Shown here: one piece after another, positions 11,714 to 21,389 of the stretch
How positions within the stretch are numbered: position 1 is the first letter of the stretch
How the letters are laid out: every line of letters begins with the position of its first letter
Assembly: GCA_902543375.1 (NCBI GenBank)
Contig: CACBYE010000003.1
Span: 1-64,000, forward strand
Source: an uncultured Pelagibacteraceae bacterium
GTDB lineage: Bacteria > Pseudomonadota > Alphaproteobacteria > Pelagibacterales > Pelagibacteraceae
DNA length: 64,000 nucleotides
Reading direction: 5' to 3'
Translations under genes and position numbers: made by a program
The notes under the pieces: model-generated
Told to the model about the DNA's origin: nothing
Database searches by the model: none
What the model saw: the letters and a program-made list of their open reading frames with translations, nothing else

Positions 11714-12205
11714 TTATTGGTCTTTTTTATATGTTTCATGGTAAAAACTCGCAATTAAAATAGCATCTGCTTTATTGGAGTCTTTTTTTTTTGACAATTG
11801 AGAGGAAAAATATGGGAATATTTCTATAGCTCTAGTTCTGCTAGCATCTTTTTGTGAGTTAATTAAATTAAAGTATCTTTTCCATTTAGCTGGCCTTACA
11901 AAAAACATTGGCAACTGCATAGCTGAACATATACCCTTTAAAATTCCGTAAGATTGACCAAAATTAAACATGCTTGTTACTCCTTGACCAGGCATTGCGG
12001 AAACTTGTTCTATTATCACTCTTGTTTGTTTTTCACTACCATCAATTCTTTTTAAAATTTCATTATAAATTTGTGCGCCATTGACTTGTCTTTTACTTTT
12101 TTTACCTTCAATCATCGTAGGCATTTCAAGCACTTCTAAAATTTTTCCGTCTTCAAAAAAACAAATTGAACCAGATATACCTGGATCTATAGCAATTATT
12201 AACAT
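11714..12205 (-). CDS. RuvC-like Holliday junction resolvase, divergent or phage-type
   Basis: Predicted RNase H-fold endonuclease acting on branched DNA. Acidic residues sit where RuvC needs them: Asp7 (IDPGISG), Glu66 (VIIEQV), and Asp142 and Asp147 (KKDSNKADAILIA). The motif FNFGQSYGILKGI resembles the FxxGxxxG helix of RuvC-like proteins, and RPAKWKRYF is typical of phage-type members. The 163 residues match RuvC length, but the sequence is clearly divergent from housekeeping RuvC. It sits exactly between yebC and tolQ, where ruvCAB-ybgC is common in alphaproteobacteria; ruvA and ruvB are not here. The fold is likely and the precise substrate is inferred. Confidence 0.8.
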   Translation of the reverse strand: MLIIAIDPGISGSICFFEDGKILEVLEMPTMIEGKKSKRQVNGAQIYNEILKRIDGSEKQTRVIIEQVSAMPGQGVTSMFNFGQSYGILKGICSAMQLPMFFVRPAKWKRYFNLINSQKDASRTRAIEIFPYFSSQLSKKKDSNKADAILIASFYHETYKKDQ

Positions 12206-12214
12206 GACATATTT

Positions 12215-12937
12215 TTAGTTTAAAAACTCCACATTTGAATAAACATTTTGTATATCGTCATTTTCCTCTAAAGTTTCAAAAAAATTAATCATTTCCTCTT
12301 TTTTTTCTCCAGATATCTCGATACAATTTAATGGTATCCACTCGATACCTGTAGAAATAAAATTCATAATTCTTTTTTCTAACTCTTTTTTAACAACATA
12401 AACGCTATTTATTGAACAATGAATCTCGTGAAAATTATTTTTCGATAGGCAATCAATTGCTCCTGCTTCAATGGCTAGCTCAAAAATCTCTTCCTCTGAT
12501 ATCTCTTTTTTATCAATTTTAATTATTCCTAATTGATTAAAATTATGTGAGGCTGAACCTTGAGTGCCTAAACTTCCACCTGCTTTTTGAAAAATAGTCC
12601 TAATACTTGAAGCAGTCCTATTCTTATTATCTGTTAACGCCTCAATTATAACAGCAACTTTGTCAGGACCAAAACCTTCATATCTTAAATTTTCATAATT
12701 TGCACTTTCATTAAGTGATGACTTATCAATAGCTCTCTCAATATTATCTTTTGGCATGTTAGCAGATCTAGCAGCTTGAATGGCTGAACGTAATCTTGGA
12801 TTCATAGCTGGATCTTTATCTCCTAACTTGGCTGCAACAGTAATTTCTTTAGATAGTTTCGAGAAAATTTTAGATCTCGCTTTATCTGCTTTTCCTTTTT
12901 TGTGTTTTATACCAGCCCAATGAGAGTGTCCTGCCAT
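12215..12937 (-). CDS. yebC: YebC/TACO1-family regulatory or translation factor
   Basis: The 240 residues begin MAGHSHWAGIKHKKGKADKA, the hallmark of the YebC/PmpR family. The family was long annotated as transcriptional regulators and is now linked to translation of proline-rich stretches. The second conserved block DNKNRTASSIRTIFQKAGG and the acidic C-terminal domain are present. It lies two bases after ymdB and 9 bases before the RuvC-like gene in the minus-strand operon. Confidence 0.95.
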   Translation of the reverse strand: MAGHSHWAGIKHKKGKADKARSKIFSKLSKEITVAAKLGDKDPAMNPRLRSAIQAARSANMPKDNIERAIDKSSLNESANYENLRYEGFGPDKVAVIIEALTDNKNRTASSIRTIFQKAGGSLGTQGSASHNFNQLGIIKIDKKEISEEEIFELAIEAGAIDCLSKNNFHEIHCSINSVYVVKKELEKRIMNFISTGIEWIPLNCIEISGEKKEEMINFFETLEENDDIQNVYSNVEFLN

Positions 12938-12939
12938 AA

Positions 12940-13743
12940 TTAAGTATTTTTTAATAGCGCTCCAAAAATATAACTTTTTATATTATTCGCTAACCCAGTT
13001 TTTATATCACAATCAACAATAACTCCACTTAAAGTAGCCTCTCCTTTTGCGGGATAATGTTTAACAGAGTCATTTTTCATAAATCTATTTAAAGAATTAT
13101 CTTTGTTCATACCAATAACTGAGTCATAATCACCACACATTCCTGCATCTGTTTGATACGCTGTTCCATTTTTTAAAACTCTTGAATCGTTAGTTGGTAT
13201 ATGTGTATGAGTTCCTATAACTAATGTTGCTTTTCCATCAAAGTAATAACCAATAGCATTTTTTTCACTTGTTATCTCACCATGAAAATCAACAACGAGA
13301 AAATCATAATCTTTTTTTAATTGATATTTCTCTAAAAATTTTTTTGATGTTTCAAAAACATTGTCACATTTTTTCATAAAAACATTCCCCATTAAATTCA
13401 GAACTCCAATTTTCAGATTTTTTTTGGTTTGATAAATTGCAAATCCTTTTCCTGGAGCTGGCTCAAATAAATTATGTGGTCTTAATAATCTATTCTCTTT
13501 ATCAATAAAATTCATTATTTCTTTCTGATCCCAAACATGATTTCCAGTTGTTATAACGTTTGCGCCACTTTGAAAAAAATTTTCGCAAATTTCCTTCGTT
13601 AAACCTACTCCAGTAATGTCAGCATTTTCGCCATTTATGATCACAAAATCAATATCATTTTTTTTTATTTGATCTGATAAATTATCTATTATTTTTGAAC
13701 ACCCAGATAATCCAACAACATCTCCTAAGAATAAAATTTTCAT
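12940..13743 (-). CDS. YmdB-type metallophosphoesterase
   Basis: Member of the TIGR00282/YmdB family of cytoplasmic phosphoesterases; some members hydrolyse cyclic nucleotides. Metal ligands are visible in MKILFLGDVVG, NGENAD, TTGNHVWDQ, DFHGEITSEK and GTHTHIPTND. The full length of 267 residues is typical. It lies 7 bases after the 5-FCL gene. The physiological role in SAR11 is not evident from the sequence. Confidence 0.9.
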   Translation of the reverse strand: MKILFLGDVVGLSGCSKIIDNLSDQIKKNDIDFVIINGENADITGVGLTKEICENFFQSGANVITTGNHVWDQKEIMNFIDKENRLLRPHNLFEPAPGKGFAIYQTKKNLKIGVLNLMGNVFMKKCDNVFETSKKFLEKYQLKKDYDFLVVDFHGEITSEKNAIGYYFDGKATLVIGTHTHIPTNDSRVLKNGTAYQTDAGMCGDYDSVIGMNKDNSLNRFMKNDSVKHYPAKGEATLSGVIVDCDIKTGLANNIKSYIFGALLKNT

Positions 13744-13750
13744 TTAAAAA

Positions 13751-14284
13751 TTATTTATCATTTATTATAAAGTCTAATTTAATATCATAAATATCCGATG
13801 GTATTTTTTTTACTTTTTGATACGAATATGCAAACCCAATTGTAACGACTTTTTTTATTTTCCTAATTTTTTTTATATATCTGTCATAAAAACCCCCACC
13901 ATAGCCAATCCTGTTTCGATGACTATCAAATGCTACAACAGGAACAAGCAGAATATCTGGATACTTTATTTTTTTTGAAATTGGTTCTGGTATACCTAAT
14001 TCATTAATGATCAAAGGATCATTTATACTCCACTCAAAAAAATCCATCTGAGACTTTTTTTTAATCTTTGGCAGAGAAATTAAAAAGTTTTTTTTTTCAA
14101 ATTTCTCTAAAATTTTTAGAATGTCAATTTCGTAATTATACGGATAATAGCCACCTACTATCTTTCCTAAAATATAATTTCTTTTTAAAATCCTTAAAAT
14201 AGAACTAAAATCGATAGATAAATTTTTCTGTTTTTTTTGTTTTCTTATTTTTAAAATTTTTTTTCTAATTTGAGATTTATTCAC
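13751..14284 (-). CDS. 5-formyltetrahydrofolate cyclo-ligase
   Basis: Converts 5-formyl-THF to 5,10-methenyl-THF using ATP, recycling a dead-end folate. The C-terminal motif RIGYGGGFYDRYI is the family signature, preceded by LLVPVVAFDSHRN. An N-terminal basic helix (MNKSQIRKKILKIRKQ) is typical. The 177 residues are near the family norm. It lies 9 bases after zapA, and the 6S RNA often found between these genes in alphaproteobacteria does not fit here. Confidence 0.93.
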   Translation of the reverse strand: MNKSQIRKKILKIRKQKKQKNLSIDFSSILRILKRNYILGKIVGGYYPYNYEIDILKILEKFEKKNFLISLPKIKKKSQMDFFEWSINDPLIINELGIPEPISKKIKYPDILLVPVVAFDSHRNRIGYGGGFYDRYIKKIRKIKKVVTIGFAYSYQKVKKIPSDIYDIKLDFIINDK

Positions 14285-14293
14285 AAAATTAAA

Positions 14294-14737
14294 TTATGAA
14301 AATTTATTTAAACTTGCTTTTTCAACAAAATTCGAAATTTCATCTGTGGCATTATCAATTAATTTTTCATAATACTTCTGATTAATTTCAATTTCATTTT
14401 TTAAACTATTTTGATTCACATTAAGTTCTTTTATTTCTCCCTCTTTTAAATCTTTATACTCATAAACTAACGATTTAAGTTCTTTAAATTTATTTGTTAA
14501 TATTTTTAACTCATCCTTTTTTTTTTCGACATTTTTTTTTGTTTCATAATATTCATCCATTACTTTAACTGATGTAATTAGTAAAAGTTTATTTTCCCCA
14601 ATGTTACCTAAATCATTTTTGAGATCGTTAAATTTTCGATTAATATGAATCAGTAATTCTTCTAAATGTTCTTCTTGTCCGTCTTCACATGACAATAAAA
14701 ATTCTTTACCGTTAAATTTGATATTTACGTTTGCCAT
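14294..14737 (-). CDS. zapA: Cell division protein ZapA-like
   Basis: Stabilises the FtsZ ring. The N-terminal globular domain (VNIKFNGKEFLLSCEDGQEEHL, followed by LLIHINRKFNDL) matches ZapA. A long C-terminal coiled coil covers about residues 60-135. At 147 residues it is longer than the roughly 110 of E. coli ZapA because of the coiled coil. It overlaps the upstream coiled-coil gene by 13 bases, so the two are probably translated together. Confidence 0.85.
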   Translation of the reverse strand: MANVNIKFNGKEFLLSCEDGQEEHLEELLIHINRKFNDLKNDLGNIGENKLLLITSVKVMDEYYETKKNVEKKKDELKILTNKFKELKSLVYEYKDLKEGEIKELNVNQNSLKNEIEINQKYYEKLIDNATDEISNFVEKASLNKFS

Positions 14738-15048
14738 TTGTCTATTTCATCCATTAAAGTATTTGTTTCTTGGTTTAATTCATCTATTTTTTCTGAAAAT
14801 TCTAATCTTTTTTTTTCTTCCATTTTTTCTTTATTTTCAAATTCTCTTAATTTTATTGCTAAATTATCGTGTTCATCTACTAAAGTTTTGTATTTTTTCT
14901 CTATTTCGTGTTTTTCAATTTTTAATTGATTTTTTTGATCTGTAAGGGTTTCGATATTTTTTTTTATATCTGGGTTATCAAGATTTAGTTCTTTGAGTTT
15001 AGTCAAAGCAGAATTAAGTTTTTTTTCTTTTTCAAGTATAGAATTCAT
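14725..15048 (-). CDS. Small coiled-coil protein, DUF4164-like
   Basis: A 107-residue protein, almost entirely charged heptads (for example ETLTDQKNQLKIEKHEIEKK), with no signal peptide or TM segment. In alphaproteobacteria a DUF4164 coiled-coil protein commonly precedes zapA, and this gene has that position and a 13-base overlap. A role alongside ZapA in division is inferred from context only. It is the first gene of the minus-strand block and shares a 53-base divergent intergenic region with tkt. Confidence 0.7.
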   Translation of the reverse strand: MNSILEKEKKLNSALTKLKELNLDNPDIKKNIETLTDQKNQLKIEKHEIEKKYKTLVDEHDNLAIKLREFENKEKMEEKKRLEFSEKIDELNQETNTLMDEIDKWQT

Positions 15049-15101
15049 ATATATATATTTATATTATTAAATAGAATCTTCTAAGTCTAGATAGGATAAC
15101 T

Positions 15102-17039
15102 TTGAATAAACTTTATAGAGAATTAGCTAATTGTATAAGATTTTTATCAATTGAGGCTGTCCAAAAGGCAAACTCAGGACATCCAGGCATGCCTATGGGA
15201 ATGGCAGATGTGGCGACAGTTCTATTTAAAGATTTTTTAAATTTTAACCCTAAAAACCCAAGTTGGGTCAATAGAGATAGATTTATTCTATCTGCGGGTC
15301 ATGGATCAATGCTATTATACTCTCTTCTCTATCTTACCGGCTATAAAAGTATATCTTTAAATGACATCAAAAATTTCAGACAACTTGACTCCATTTGTGC
15401 GGGACATCCTGAATATCATCCAAGCACTGGTATTGAGACTACAACAGGTCCATTAGGACAAGGAATTTCAAATGCAGTTGGTTTTGCAATTGCAGAAGAA
15501 ATTCTAAAAAAAAAAATTGGAAAAAAATTAATTAACCATAAAACTTATGTCTTGGCTGGTGATGGATGCTTAATGGAAGGGATAAGTCATGAGGCATTAA
15601 GTTTAGCAGGACATTTAAATTTAAAGAATCTTATTTTGTTATTTGATAATAACTCTGTTTCCATTGATGGTCCTACAAATTTAGCTGTATCAGACGATCA
15701 TGAAACAAGGTTCAAGAGTTACGGTTGGAATTATTTAAAAATTAATGGACATAATTTTAATGAAATTTCAAAAGCTCTGAAAAAAGCTCAAAAATCAAAA
15801 AAACCTATTGCAATCTCTTGTAAGACTACAATCGGATACGGATCCCCAAACAAAGGTGGCAAGGCCTCATCCCACGGTAGCCCTTTAGGTGACGAGGAAA
15901 TAAAATTAGTTAAGAAAAAATTAAATTGGAAATATAATGCTTTTGAAATTCCAAAAAATTTAATGAATGAATGGAGGTCGATAGGCATAAAAGCGTCAAA
16001 AAAAGCTGAGAAATATAAGAGAAATTCTTCCATAAGATATATTCAAAATAAAAATGGTATCAATGCAGCAATAGATAAAGCTAAATTAGATTATCTAAAA
16101 AATTTACAACCAATAGCTACTAGAAAGTGTTCAGAGAAATTTTTAGAAATTGTTGCCAAACTTCCTAATTTAATTGGTGGATCAGCTGATTTAGCTGGAT
16201 CAAACAATACCAAAACCAAAAAACACAAAATTATTAAATCAAATAATTTTTCAGGTAATTATATACATTACGGGGTGAGAGAACATGCAATGTGTGGTAT
16301 AATGAATGGTATCTCACTTCATAGTAATCTTATACCTTATGGTGGAACTTTTTTAATATTTAGTGACTATTGCAAACCATCTATAAGGCTTGCGGCTATG
16401 ATGAAACAAAAAGTCATTTATGTTTTTACTCATGACTCGATTGGTCTTGGAGAAGATGGTCCAACTCACCAACCTATTGAACAGTTGGCTAGCTTAAGAT
16501 CTATTCCAAATTTAAATGTTTTTAGACCTTCTGATCTAATTGAAACTTTTGAATGTTGGCAATTAGCATTGGAAAGCAAAAGTTCTCCAAGTGCAATTAC
16601 TTTAACAAGGCAAAGCTTAAATCCCGTTCGAACAAAAAAATCATCAAAAAATATATCATCCTTTGGTGCTTACGAAGTTTTAAGAACAGGTAATAAAATA
16701 AGTGCAACAATTATAGCGACTGGATCTGAAACAAGTCTTGCAATTGATGTTGGTCATAAATTAGCCACAGATGGCATTTACTCAAAAGTAATATCAATGC
16801 CTTGTCAAGAATTATTTGATCAACAGAGCACAGTCTATAAAAATAAAATTTTGAATGAAACCAAACTTGTTGTTTCTATTGAGGCCTCCGAGACTAGTTA
16901 TTGGAAAAAATATACTGGCAATAGTGGAATGAATTTTGGAATTGATGATTTTGGAAAAAGTGCACCTTATAAGGATATATATAATTATTTTGGATTAGAC
17001 TCAGAGATTATATCAAAAAAAATTAAGAAAAAATTATGA
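15102..17039 (+). CDS. tkt: Transketolase
   Basis: Thiamine-diphosphate enzyme of the non-oxidative pentose phosphate pathway. The 645 residues carry the N-terminal [17 protein letters not shown], the ThDP/metal motif [15 protein letters not shown] with the distal NN, the pyrimidine-domain [14 protein letters not shown] and the H(D)[13 protein letters not shown] segment. The start is TTG at 15102 with AGGA six bases upstream; it gives the N-terminus expected for the family, and no ATG fits better. It heads a tkt-gap-pgk-fba operon and overlaps gap by 4 bases. Confidence 0.97.
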   Translation: MNKLYRELANCIRFLSIEAVQKANSGHPGMPMGMADVATVLFKDFLNFNPKNPSWVNRDRFILSAGHGSMLLYSLLYLTGYKSISLNDIKNFRQLDSICAGHPEYHPSTGIETTTGPLGQGISNAVGFAIAEEILKKKIGKKLINHKTYVLAGDGCLMEGISHEALSLAGHLNLKNLILLFDNNSVSIDGPTNLAVSDDHETRFKSYGWNYLKINGHNFNEISKALKKAQKSKKPIAISCKTTIGYGSPNKGGKASSHGSPLGDEEIKLVKKKLNWKYNAFEIPKNLMNEWRSIGIKASKKAEKYKRNSSIRYIQNKNGINAAIDKAKLDYLKNLQPIATRKCSEKFLEIVAKLPNLIGGSADLAGSNNTKTKKHKIIKSNNFSGNYIHYGVREHAMCGIMNGISLHSNLIPYGGTFLIFSDYCKPSIRLAAMMKQKVIYVFTHDSIGLGEDGPTHQPIEQLASLRSIPNLNVFRPSDLIETFECWQLALESKSSPSAITLTRQSLNPVRTKKSSKNISSFGAYEVLRTGNKISATIIATGSETSLAIDVGHKLATDGIYSKVISMPCQELFDQQSTVYKNKILNETKLVVSIEASETSYWKKYTGNSGMNFGIDDFGKSAPYKDIYNYFGLDSEIISKKIKKKL

Positions 17040-18037
17040 CAATTAAAGTTGGAATTAATGGAATGGGTAGAATAGGAAGAATGATTGTTAGATCTATAAT
17101 TGAAAATAAGAGTAACAAAATAGATATTAAACATATTAATAACAGAACTAATTCTGAAATTTGTGCGTCTTTGTTAAAATATGACTCTATTCATGGAAAG
17201 TTTGATGCTGATATAGATTTTGATGAAAAACATATTATCCTTAATAAAAATAAAATTACATTTAGCCAAGAAACAGACCTAAGCAATATTAATTGGCGTA
17301 GGTTAGGTGTGGATTATATTTTTGAGTGCACGGGTAAGTTTAATTCAAAAGAAAAATTATTACCCCATATCAGTAATGGTGCAAAAAAAGTTATAGTTTC
17401 TGCTCCATGTAAAGATGCTGATAAAACTATAGTTTACGGAGTAAATGAAAATGAGTTAAAAAAGAATGACAATATTATATCTGCTGGATCATGCACAACA
17501 AATTGTTTAGCGCCAGTTGCTCATGTTTTAAATGAAAATTTTGAAATCGAAAAAGGATTCATGACTACGATACATTCATTCACAAGTGATCAAAGAATTT
17601 TAGATAACTCTCACAAGGACCTAAGAAGAGCTAGATCAGCAAGTCAATCTATAGTGCCAACCTCAACAGGCGCATCGAGGGCAATTGGTGAGATTATACC
17701 TTCTCTTAAGGGCAAATTGGATGGTGTTGCAATGAGAGTTCCTACGCCAAATGTCTCATTAATTGAATTAGTTTTCTGTACAAAGAAAGACCTTAGTGTT
17801 GAAAATATTAATTTAGCATTTCAAAAATTTAGCAAAAAAAATAAAATTCTTGAAACTACTAAAGAAAAACTTGTATCAATTGATTTTAATCATAATCCTT
17901 CCTCATCGATAGTTGATGAAAATTTAACAAGAGTTGTTGGTAAAAATATGGGTAAAATTTCTGCTTGGTACGATAACGAGTGGGGTTTCTCCAATAGAAT
18001 GTGTGATATCGTATATTATCTTCATAAGATTTCTTAA
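17036..18037 (+). CDS. gap: Glyceraldehyde-3-phosphate dehydrogenase, NADP-type cofactor site
   Basis: Interconverts glyceraldehyde-3-phosphate and 1,3-bisphosphoglycerate. The catalytic Cys153 lies in [12 protein letters not shown], and NAD-fold [11 protein letters not shown] and the C-terminal [12 protein letters not shown] are intact. The residues after the second Rossmann strand read HINNRTNSE: the Asp that selects NAD in most bacterial GAPDHs (IND) is Asn36, followed by Arg37. This pattern suggests preference for NADP(H), as in gluconeogenic or photosynthetic forms; that is an inference. ATGA overlap with tkt; the stop touches the pgk start. Confidence 0.96.
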   Translation: MTIKVGINGMGRIGRMIVRSIIENKSNKIDIKHINNRTNSEICASLLKYDSIHGKFDADIDFDEKHIILNKNKITFSQETDLSNINWRRLGVDYIFECTGKFNSKEKLLPHISNGAKKVIVSAPCKDADKTIVYGVNENELKKNDNIISAGSCTTNCLAPVAHVLNENFEIEKGFMTTIHSFTSDQRILDNSHKDLRRARSASQSIVPTSTGASRAIGEIIPSLKGKLDGVAMRVPTPNVSLIELVFCTKKDLSVENINLAFQKFSKKNKILETTKEKLVSIDFNHNPSSSIVDENLTRVVGKNMGKISAWYDNEWGFSNRMCDIVYYLHKIS

Positions 18038-19215
18038 TGAATAACATTAAAGACCATGAAAATTTAAATTATAAAACAGTTTTACTAAGATTAGATTTAA
18101 ATGTTCCTTTAAAGAATGGTATCATTACTGACGAAACAAGAATTAACAAGATTATACCCACACTTGATTTATTGATAAAAAAAAATACTAAAATCTTAAT
18201 AGTATCTCATGTAGGACGACCTAATGGAAAAGTTAATAAAGATCTTTCTCTAAAATCAATTTGTGAGAGCTTAGAAAAAAAGATTAAAATAAAGATTAAA
18301 TTATTAAATAAAGATATTTTTAAAATAAAAAAAAATGATTTATTTAAAGAACCTGAGGATAAGATTATTTTTTTGGAAAATATAAGATTTTATATTGAGG
18401 AGGAAAGAAACGAGTTAAATTTCTCAAAACACTTAGCTAGTTTTGCAGACTTATTCGTAAATGATGCTTTTTCTTGTTCACATAGATCTCATGCTTCATT
18501 ATGTAAAATTACAGAATTTTTACCCTCATTTGCAGGATTACAATTAGAAGCAGAAATTAATGCTTTAAAAAAAGTTACCACTGAAATTAAAAAGCCAGTT
18601 ACTTGTATTATCGGTGGATCTAAAATTTCTACAAAGATAGGAATAATAAAAAATTTAATACCTAGATTTGATAATATAATCTTTGTTGGTGGTATGGCTA
18701 ACAATATTCTAAGTTATAAAGGCAATAGTATTGGAAAATCAATTTATGAAAAAAATTGTTACAATTTAATTAAAGAAATTTTTGATAGTTCAAAAAATCA
18801 ACTTTGTGAAATTACTTATCCAAAAGACGTTTTAGTTGGAAAAAACATGGATGATAATGCTACAATTAAAGATCTTAAAGATATAAAGAATGATGATTTA
18901 ATTTTAGATGTGGGACCAAAAACATTAAAAAAAATTCAGAGTATTATTGAATGTAGTAGAACAGTTCTGTGGAATGGCCCTGCCGGTTATTTTGAGAATC
19001 CAAATTTTGCAAAAGGCAGCTTTGAAATTGCAAAAACGATTATTAAAAAAAATAAAAATAACTCAATTTATTCTGTTGTTGGTGGTGGAGATACTGTAGC
19101 AGTCATAAACCAGTTAAACGCAATTGAGGATTTTAATTTTGTTTCAACTGCTGGTGGTGCATTTTTAGAATATCTTGAAGGAAAAGAACTTCCTGGTATA
19201 AAAGCTCTAAGTTAA
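18037..19215 (+). CDS. pgk: Phosphoglycerate kinase
   Basis: Transfers phosphate between 1,3-bisphosphoglycerate and ADP. The 392 residues carry LLRLDLNVPLKNG, the substrate-binding SHVGRPNG, the hinge region FVNDAFSCSHRSHAS, and the nucleotide-binding WNGPAGYFE and SVVGGGDTVAVI. Its ATG shares the last A of the gap stop codon, so coupling is likely. It is somewhat divergent and Lys/Asn-rich, as expected in this genome. Confidence 0.97.
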   Translation: MNNIKDHENLNYKTVLLRLDLNVPLKNGIITDETRINKIIPTLDLLIKKNTKILIVSHVGRPNGKVNKDLSLKSICESLEKKIKIKIKLLNKDIFKIKKNDLFKEPEDKIIFLENIRFYIEEERNELNFSKHLASFADLFVNDAFSCSHRSHASLCKITEFLPSFAGLQLEAEINALKKVTTEIKKPVTCIIGGSKISTKIGIIKNLIPRFDNIIFVGGMANNILSYKGNSIGKSIYEKNCYNLIKEIFDSSKNQLCEITYPKDVLVGKNMDDNATIKDLKDIKNDDLILDVGPKTLKKIQSIIECSRTVLWNGPAGYFENPNFAKGSFEIAKTIIKKNKNNSIYSVVGGGDTVAVINQLNAIEDFNFVSTAGGAFLEYLEGKELPGIKALS

Positions 19216-19216
19216 A

Positions 19217-20224
19217 ATGTCAGAACTTAATAGTATAGCAATAAAAATTCTTAAAAATGGTAAAGGCATTTTAGCGGCTGATGAAAGTACTGGAACAATG
19301 ACTAAAAGGTTGGATAGTGTAAGTGTTCCCTCTACACCGAAAAACAGATTATTGTTTCGAGAAACACTTTTCAGTTCATCCTCGATGAAGGATTATATTG
19401 GAGGTGTAATTTTATTTGACGAAACAATAAAACAAACAACATCAAAAAAAAAAACGATTCCGGAATTAATTTCTGAAATGGGCTCGATTCCAGGTATTAA
19501 AGTAGATACAGGTGCAAAAATTTTAGCTAGCTCACCAAGCGAAAAAATTACAGAGGGTTTAGACGGATTAAGAGAGAGGTTAAAAGAATACTATAAGCTG
19601 GGTGCAAAGTTTACAAAATGGAGAGGTGTGTACAGTATAACTAAAAATTATCCGAGTAAAATTTCAATACATTCTAATGCACATGCATTGGCAAGATACT
19701 CTGCTCTGGTTCAAGAATGTAATATGGTTCCAATAGTTGAGCCCGAAGTATTAATGGACGGTGATCACTCTGCTAAAGAGTGTTCTATAGCAACTTCTCA
19801 AGTTATAGAAAAATGTTTTGAAGAACTTATTGCGCATAAAGTTAATTTGAGTGGAATTATACTAAAGCCTAATATGATTTTGGCAGGGAATAAATCTAAA
19901 AATAAAATCTCAAGCGAAGAAGTAGCAAAATTAACTTTAAAATGTTTAAAGTCCACCGTACCCACAGAAGTTCCAGGCATAGCTTTTTTATCAGGTGGTC
20001 AATCTGAAATAGAGGCAACGGAAAATTTGAATTTGATTAACAAACACAATAGTACTAATTTTATAATGAGCTACTCTTATGGAAGAGCTCTACAGCAAAG
20101 TACTCTAAAACATTGGTCAAAAGATATAAATGATATTGAGGGCACACAGAGGATTTTTAATCACCGAGCTAAAATGAATTCATTAGCTGCTCAGGGAAAA
20201 TGGTCAAAGGATCTTGAGATATAA
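19217..20224 (+). CDS. Fructose-bisphosphate aldolase, class I
   Basis: Cleaves or forms fructose-1,6-bisphosphate through a Schiff base. The motifs GILAADESTGTMTKRL, FTKWRGVYSI and the Schiff-base lysine segment SGIILKPNMIL are those of the metal-independent class I enzyme related to the animal aldolases. The 335 residues are slightly short of the roughly 360 in eukaryotes. It lies one base after pgk, at the end of the glycolytic/gluconeogenic operon, and overlaps thiE by 11 bases. Confidence 0.95.
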   Translation: MSELNSIAIKILKNGKGILAADESTGTMTKRLDSVSVPSTPKNRLLFRETLFSSSSMKDYIGGVILFDETIKQTTSKKKTIPELISEMGSIPGIKVDTGAKILASSPSEKITEGLDGLRERLKEYYKLGAKFTKWRGVYSITKNYPSKISIHSNAHALARYSALVQECNMVPIVEPEVLMDGDHSAKECSIATSQVIEKCFEELIAHKVNLSGIILKPNMILAGNKSKNKISSEEVAKLTLKCLKSTVPTEVPGIAFLSGGQSEIEATENLNLINKHNSTNFIMSYSYGRALQQSTLKHWSKDINDIEGTQRIFNHRAKMNSLAAQGKWSKDLEI

Positions 20225-20828
20225 TAAAAAAAGATTCATTTATCTGATCTCTCCACTTAAGATTAAAAAAAACTTTTTCGAAGATTTAAATGAAGTTTTA
20301 AAACAAAAAAAAGTAAGTTTTTTCCAGTTAAGACTTAAAAAAGAAAGTTTTAGAAAAAAATTATTGATTGGACGTAAAATCCAAAAAATATGTAAGAAAT
20401 TTTACGTTAAACTTTTAATAAATGACGATGTATATCTTGCAAAAAAATTAAACGCTGATGGATGTCATTTAGGTCAAAAAGATATGAATATTTTAGAGGC
20501 AAGAAAATTAATTGGTAAGAAAATACTTGGAGTTACATGTCATAATTCAACTAAACTTGCTAAACTAGCAATCAAAAACAAGGCAGATTATTTAGCATTA
20601 GGTGCATTTAATGTTTCACGAACAAAAAAAACGAGACATAAAGCAGATCTAAAATTATTAAAAAAAGTTAAAAAATTAACTAATGTACCTATTGTTGCAA
20701 TTGGCGGTATTAACTCTGATAATTATAAAAAACTGCTATTGAATAAAGCCAACTTTTTAGCTATCTCAGGTTACATTTGGAATAATAAAAAATTAAAACC
20801 AACTGAGGCAATAAAAAAGGTAAAATGA
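20214..20828 (+). CDS. thiE: Thiamine phosphate synthase
   Basis: Joins HMP-PP and thiazole phosphate. The TIM-barrel motifs are present: FFQLRLKK, LLINDDVYLAKKLNADGCHLGQKD, GVTCHN and VAIGGINSDN. The diphosphate loop usually GPxFxTxTK reads GAFNVSRTKK, a variant. The start used is TTG at 20214, inside the end of the aldolase gene; the next downstream Met would remove conserved barrel strands. It overlaps efp by 4 bases. Paired functionally with thiD. Confidence 0.9.
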   Translation: MRYNKKRFIYLISPLKIKKNFFEDLNEVLKQKKVSFFQLRLKKESFRKKLLIGRKIQKICKKFYVKLLINDDVYLAKKLNADGCHLGQKDMNILEARKLIGKKILGVTCHNSTKLAKLAIKNKADYLALGAFNVSRTKKTRHKADLKLLKKVKKLTNVPIVAIGGINSDNYKKLLLNKANFLAISGYIWNNKKLKPTEAIKKVK

Positions 20829-21385
20829 AAATTAGCGCTGGTGAAATAAGAGTTGGTATGCTTTTGGAGTATAAAAATGACTTATGGCAGGTACTTAAAA
20901 CCCAACATGTAAAACCGGGAAAAGGTGGTGCGTTTGCACAAGTAGAAATGAAAAGTGTTAATAAAAATACTAAATTAAATGAAAGATTTAGATCAAATGA
21001 AAATGTAGAAAAAGCATCAGTTGAAGAAATTTCTTATAATTATTTATACGAAGATGAAAATAATTATTTTTTTATTGAACCAAAAACTTTTGAACAAATA
21101 GAAATTAAAAAAAATATTATAGGTGAAAAGGGAAAATTGTTCACCGAAAGCTTAGAAGTGTCAATAAGTTTTTTTGATGGCTCTCCTATTTCTGTTGAGT
21201 TACCCAATCAAGTAGAATGTATAATAGAAAATACTGACGCTGCTTTAAAGGGTCAAACAGTTTCGTCTTCATATAAACCAGCTACTCTAGACAACGGCCT
21301 TAATATTCAAGTTCCTCCATTTATTGAGCCTGGAGATAAAATTGTTATAGACACCAGAAGCCTAGATTACATAAAAAAAATTTGA
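20825..21385 (+). CDS. efp: Translation elongation factor P
   Basis: Relieves ribosome stalling at polyproline. It has 186 residues with three beta-barrel domains. The tip loop HVKPGKGGAFAQV carries the Lys (residue 33) that is lysylated by EpmA in many bacteria. The C-terminal signature ITGATVQVPxF-type region reads LNIQVPPFIEPGDKIVIDTR. The modification enzymes are not in this window. ATGA overlap with thiE. Confidence 0.97.
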   Translation: MKISAGEIRVGMLLEYKNDLWQVLKTQHVKPGKGGAFAQVEMKSVNKNTKLNERFRSNENVEKASVEEISYNYLYEDENNYFFIEPKTFEQIEIKKNIIGEKGKLFTESLEVSISFFDGSPISVELPNQVECIIENTDAALKGQTVSSSYKPATLDNGLNIQVPPFIEPGDKIVIDTRSLDYIKKI

Positions 21386-21389
21386 GATT

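Noticed and set aside
14284..14294. 6S RNA between zapA and the 5-FCL gene
   Set aside because: The common alphaproteobacterial location has only 9 bases between the two genes here, so no 6S RNA can fit.
20150..20225. TPP riboswitch before thiE
   Set aside because: thiE starts inside the aldolase gene and no TPP aptamer core is visible there; the same holds for thiD, which follows glmM by one base.
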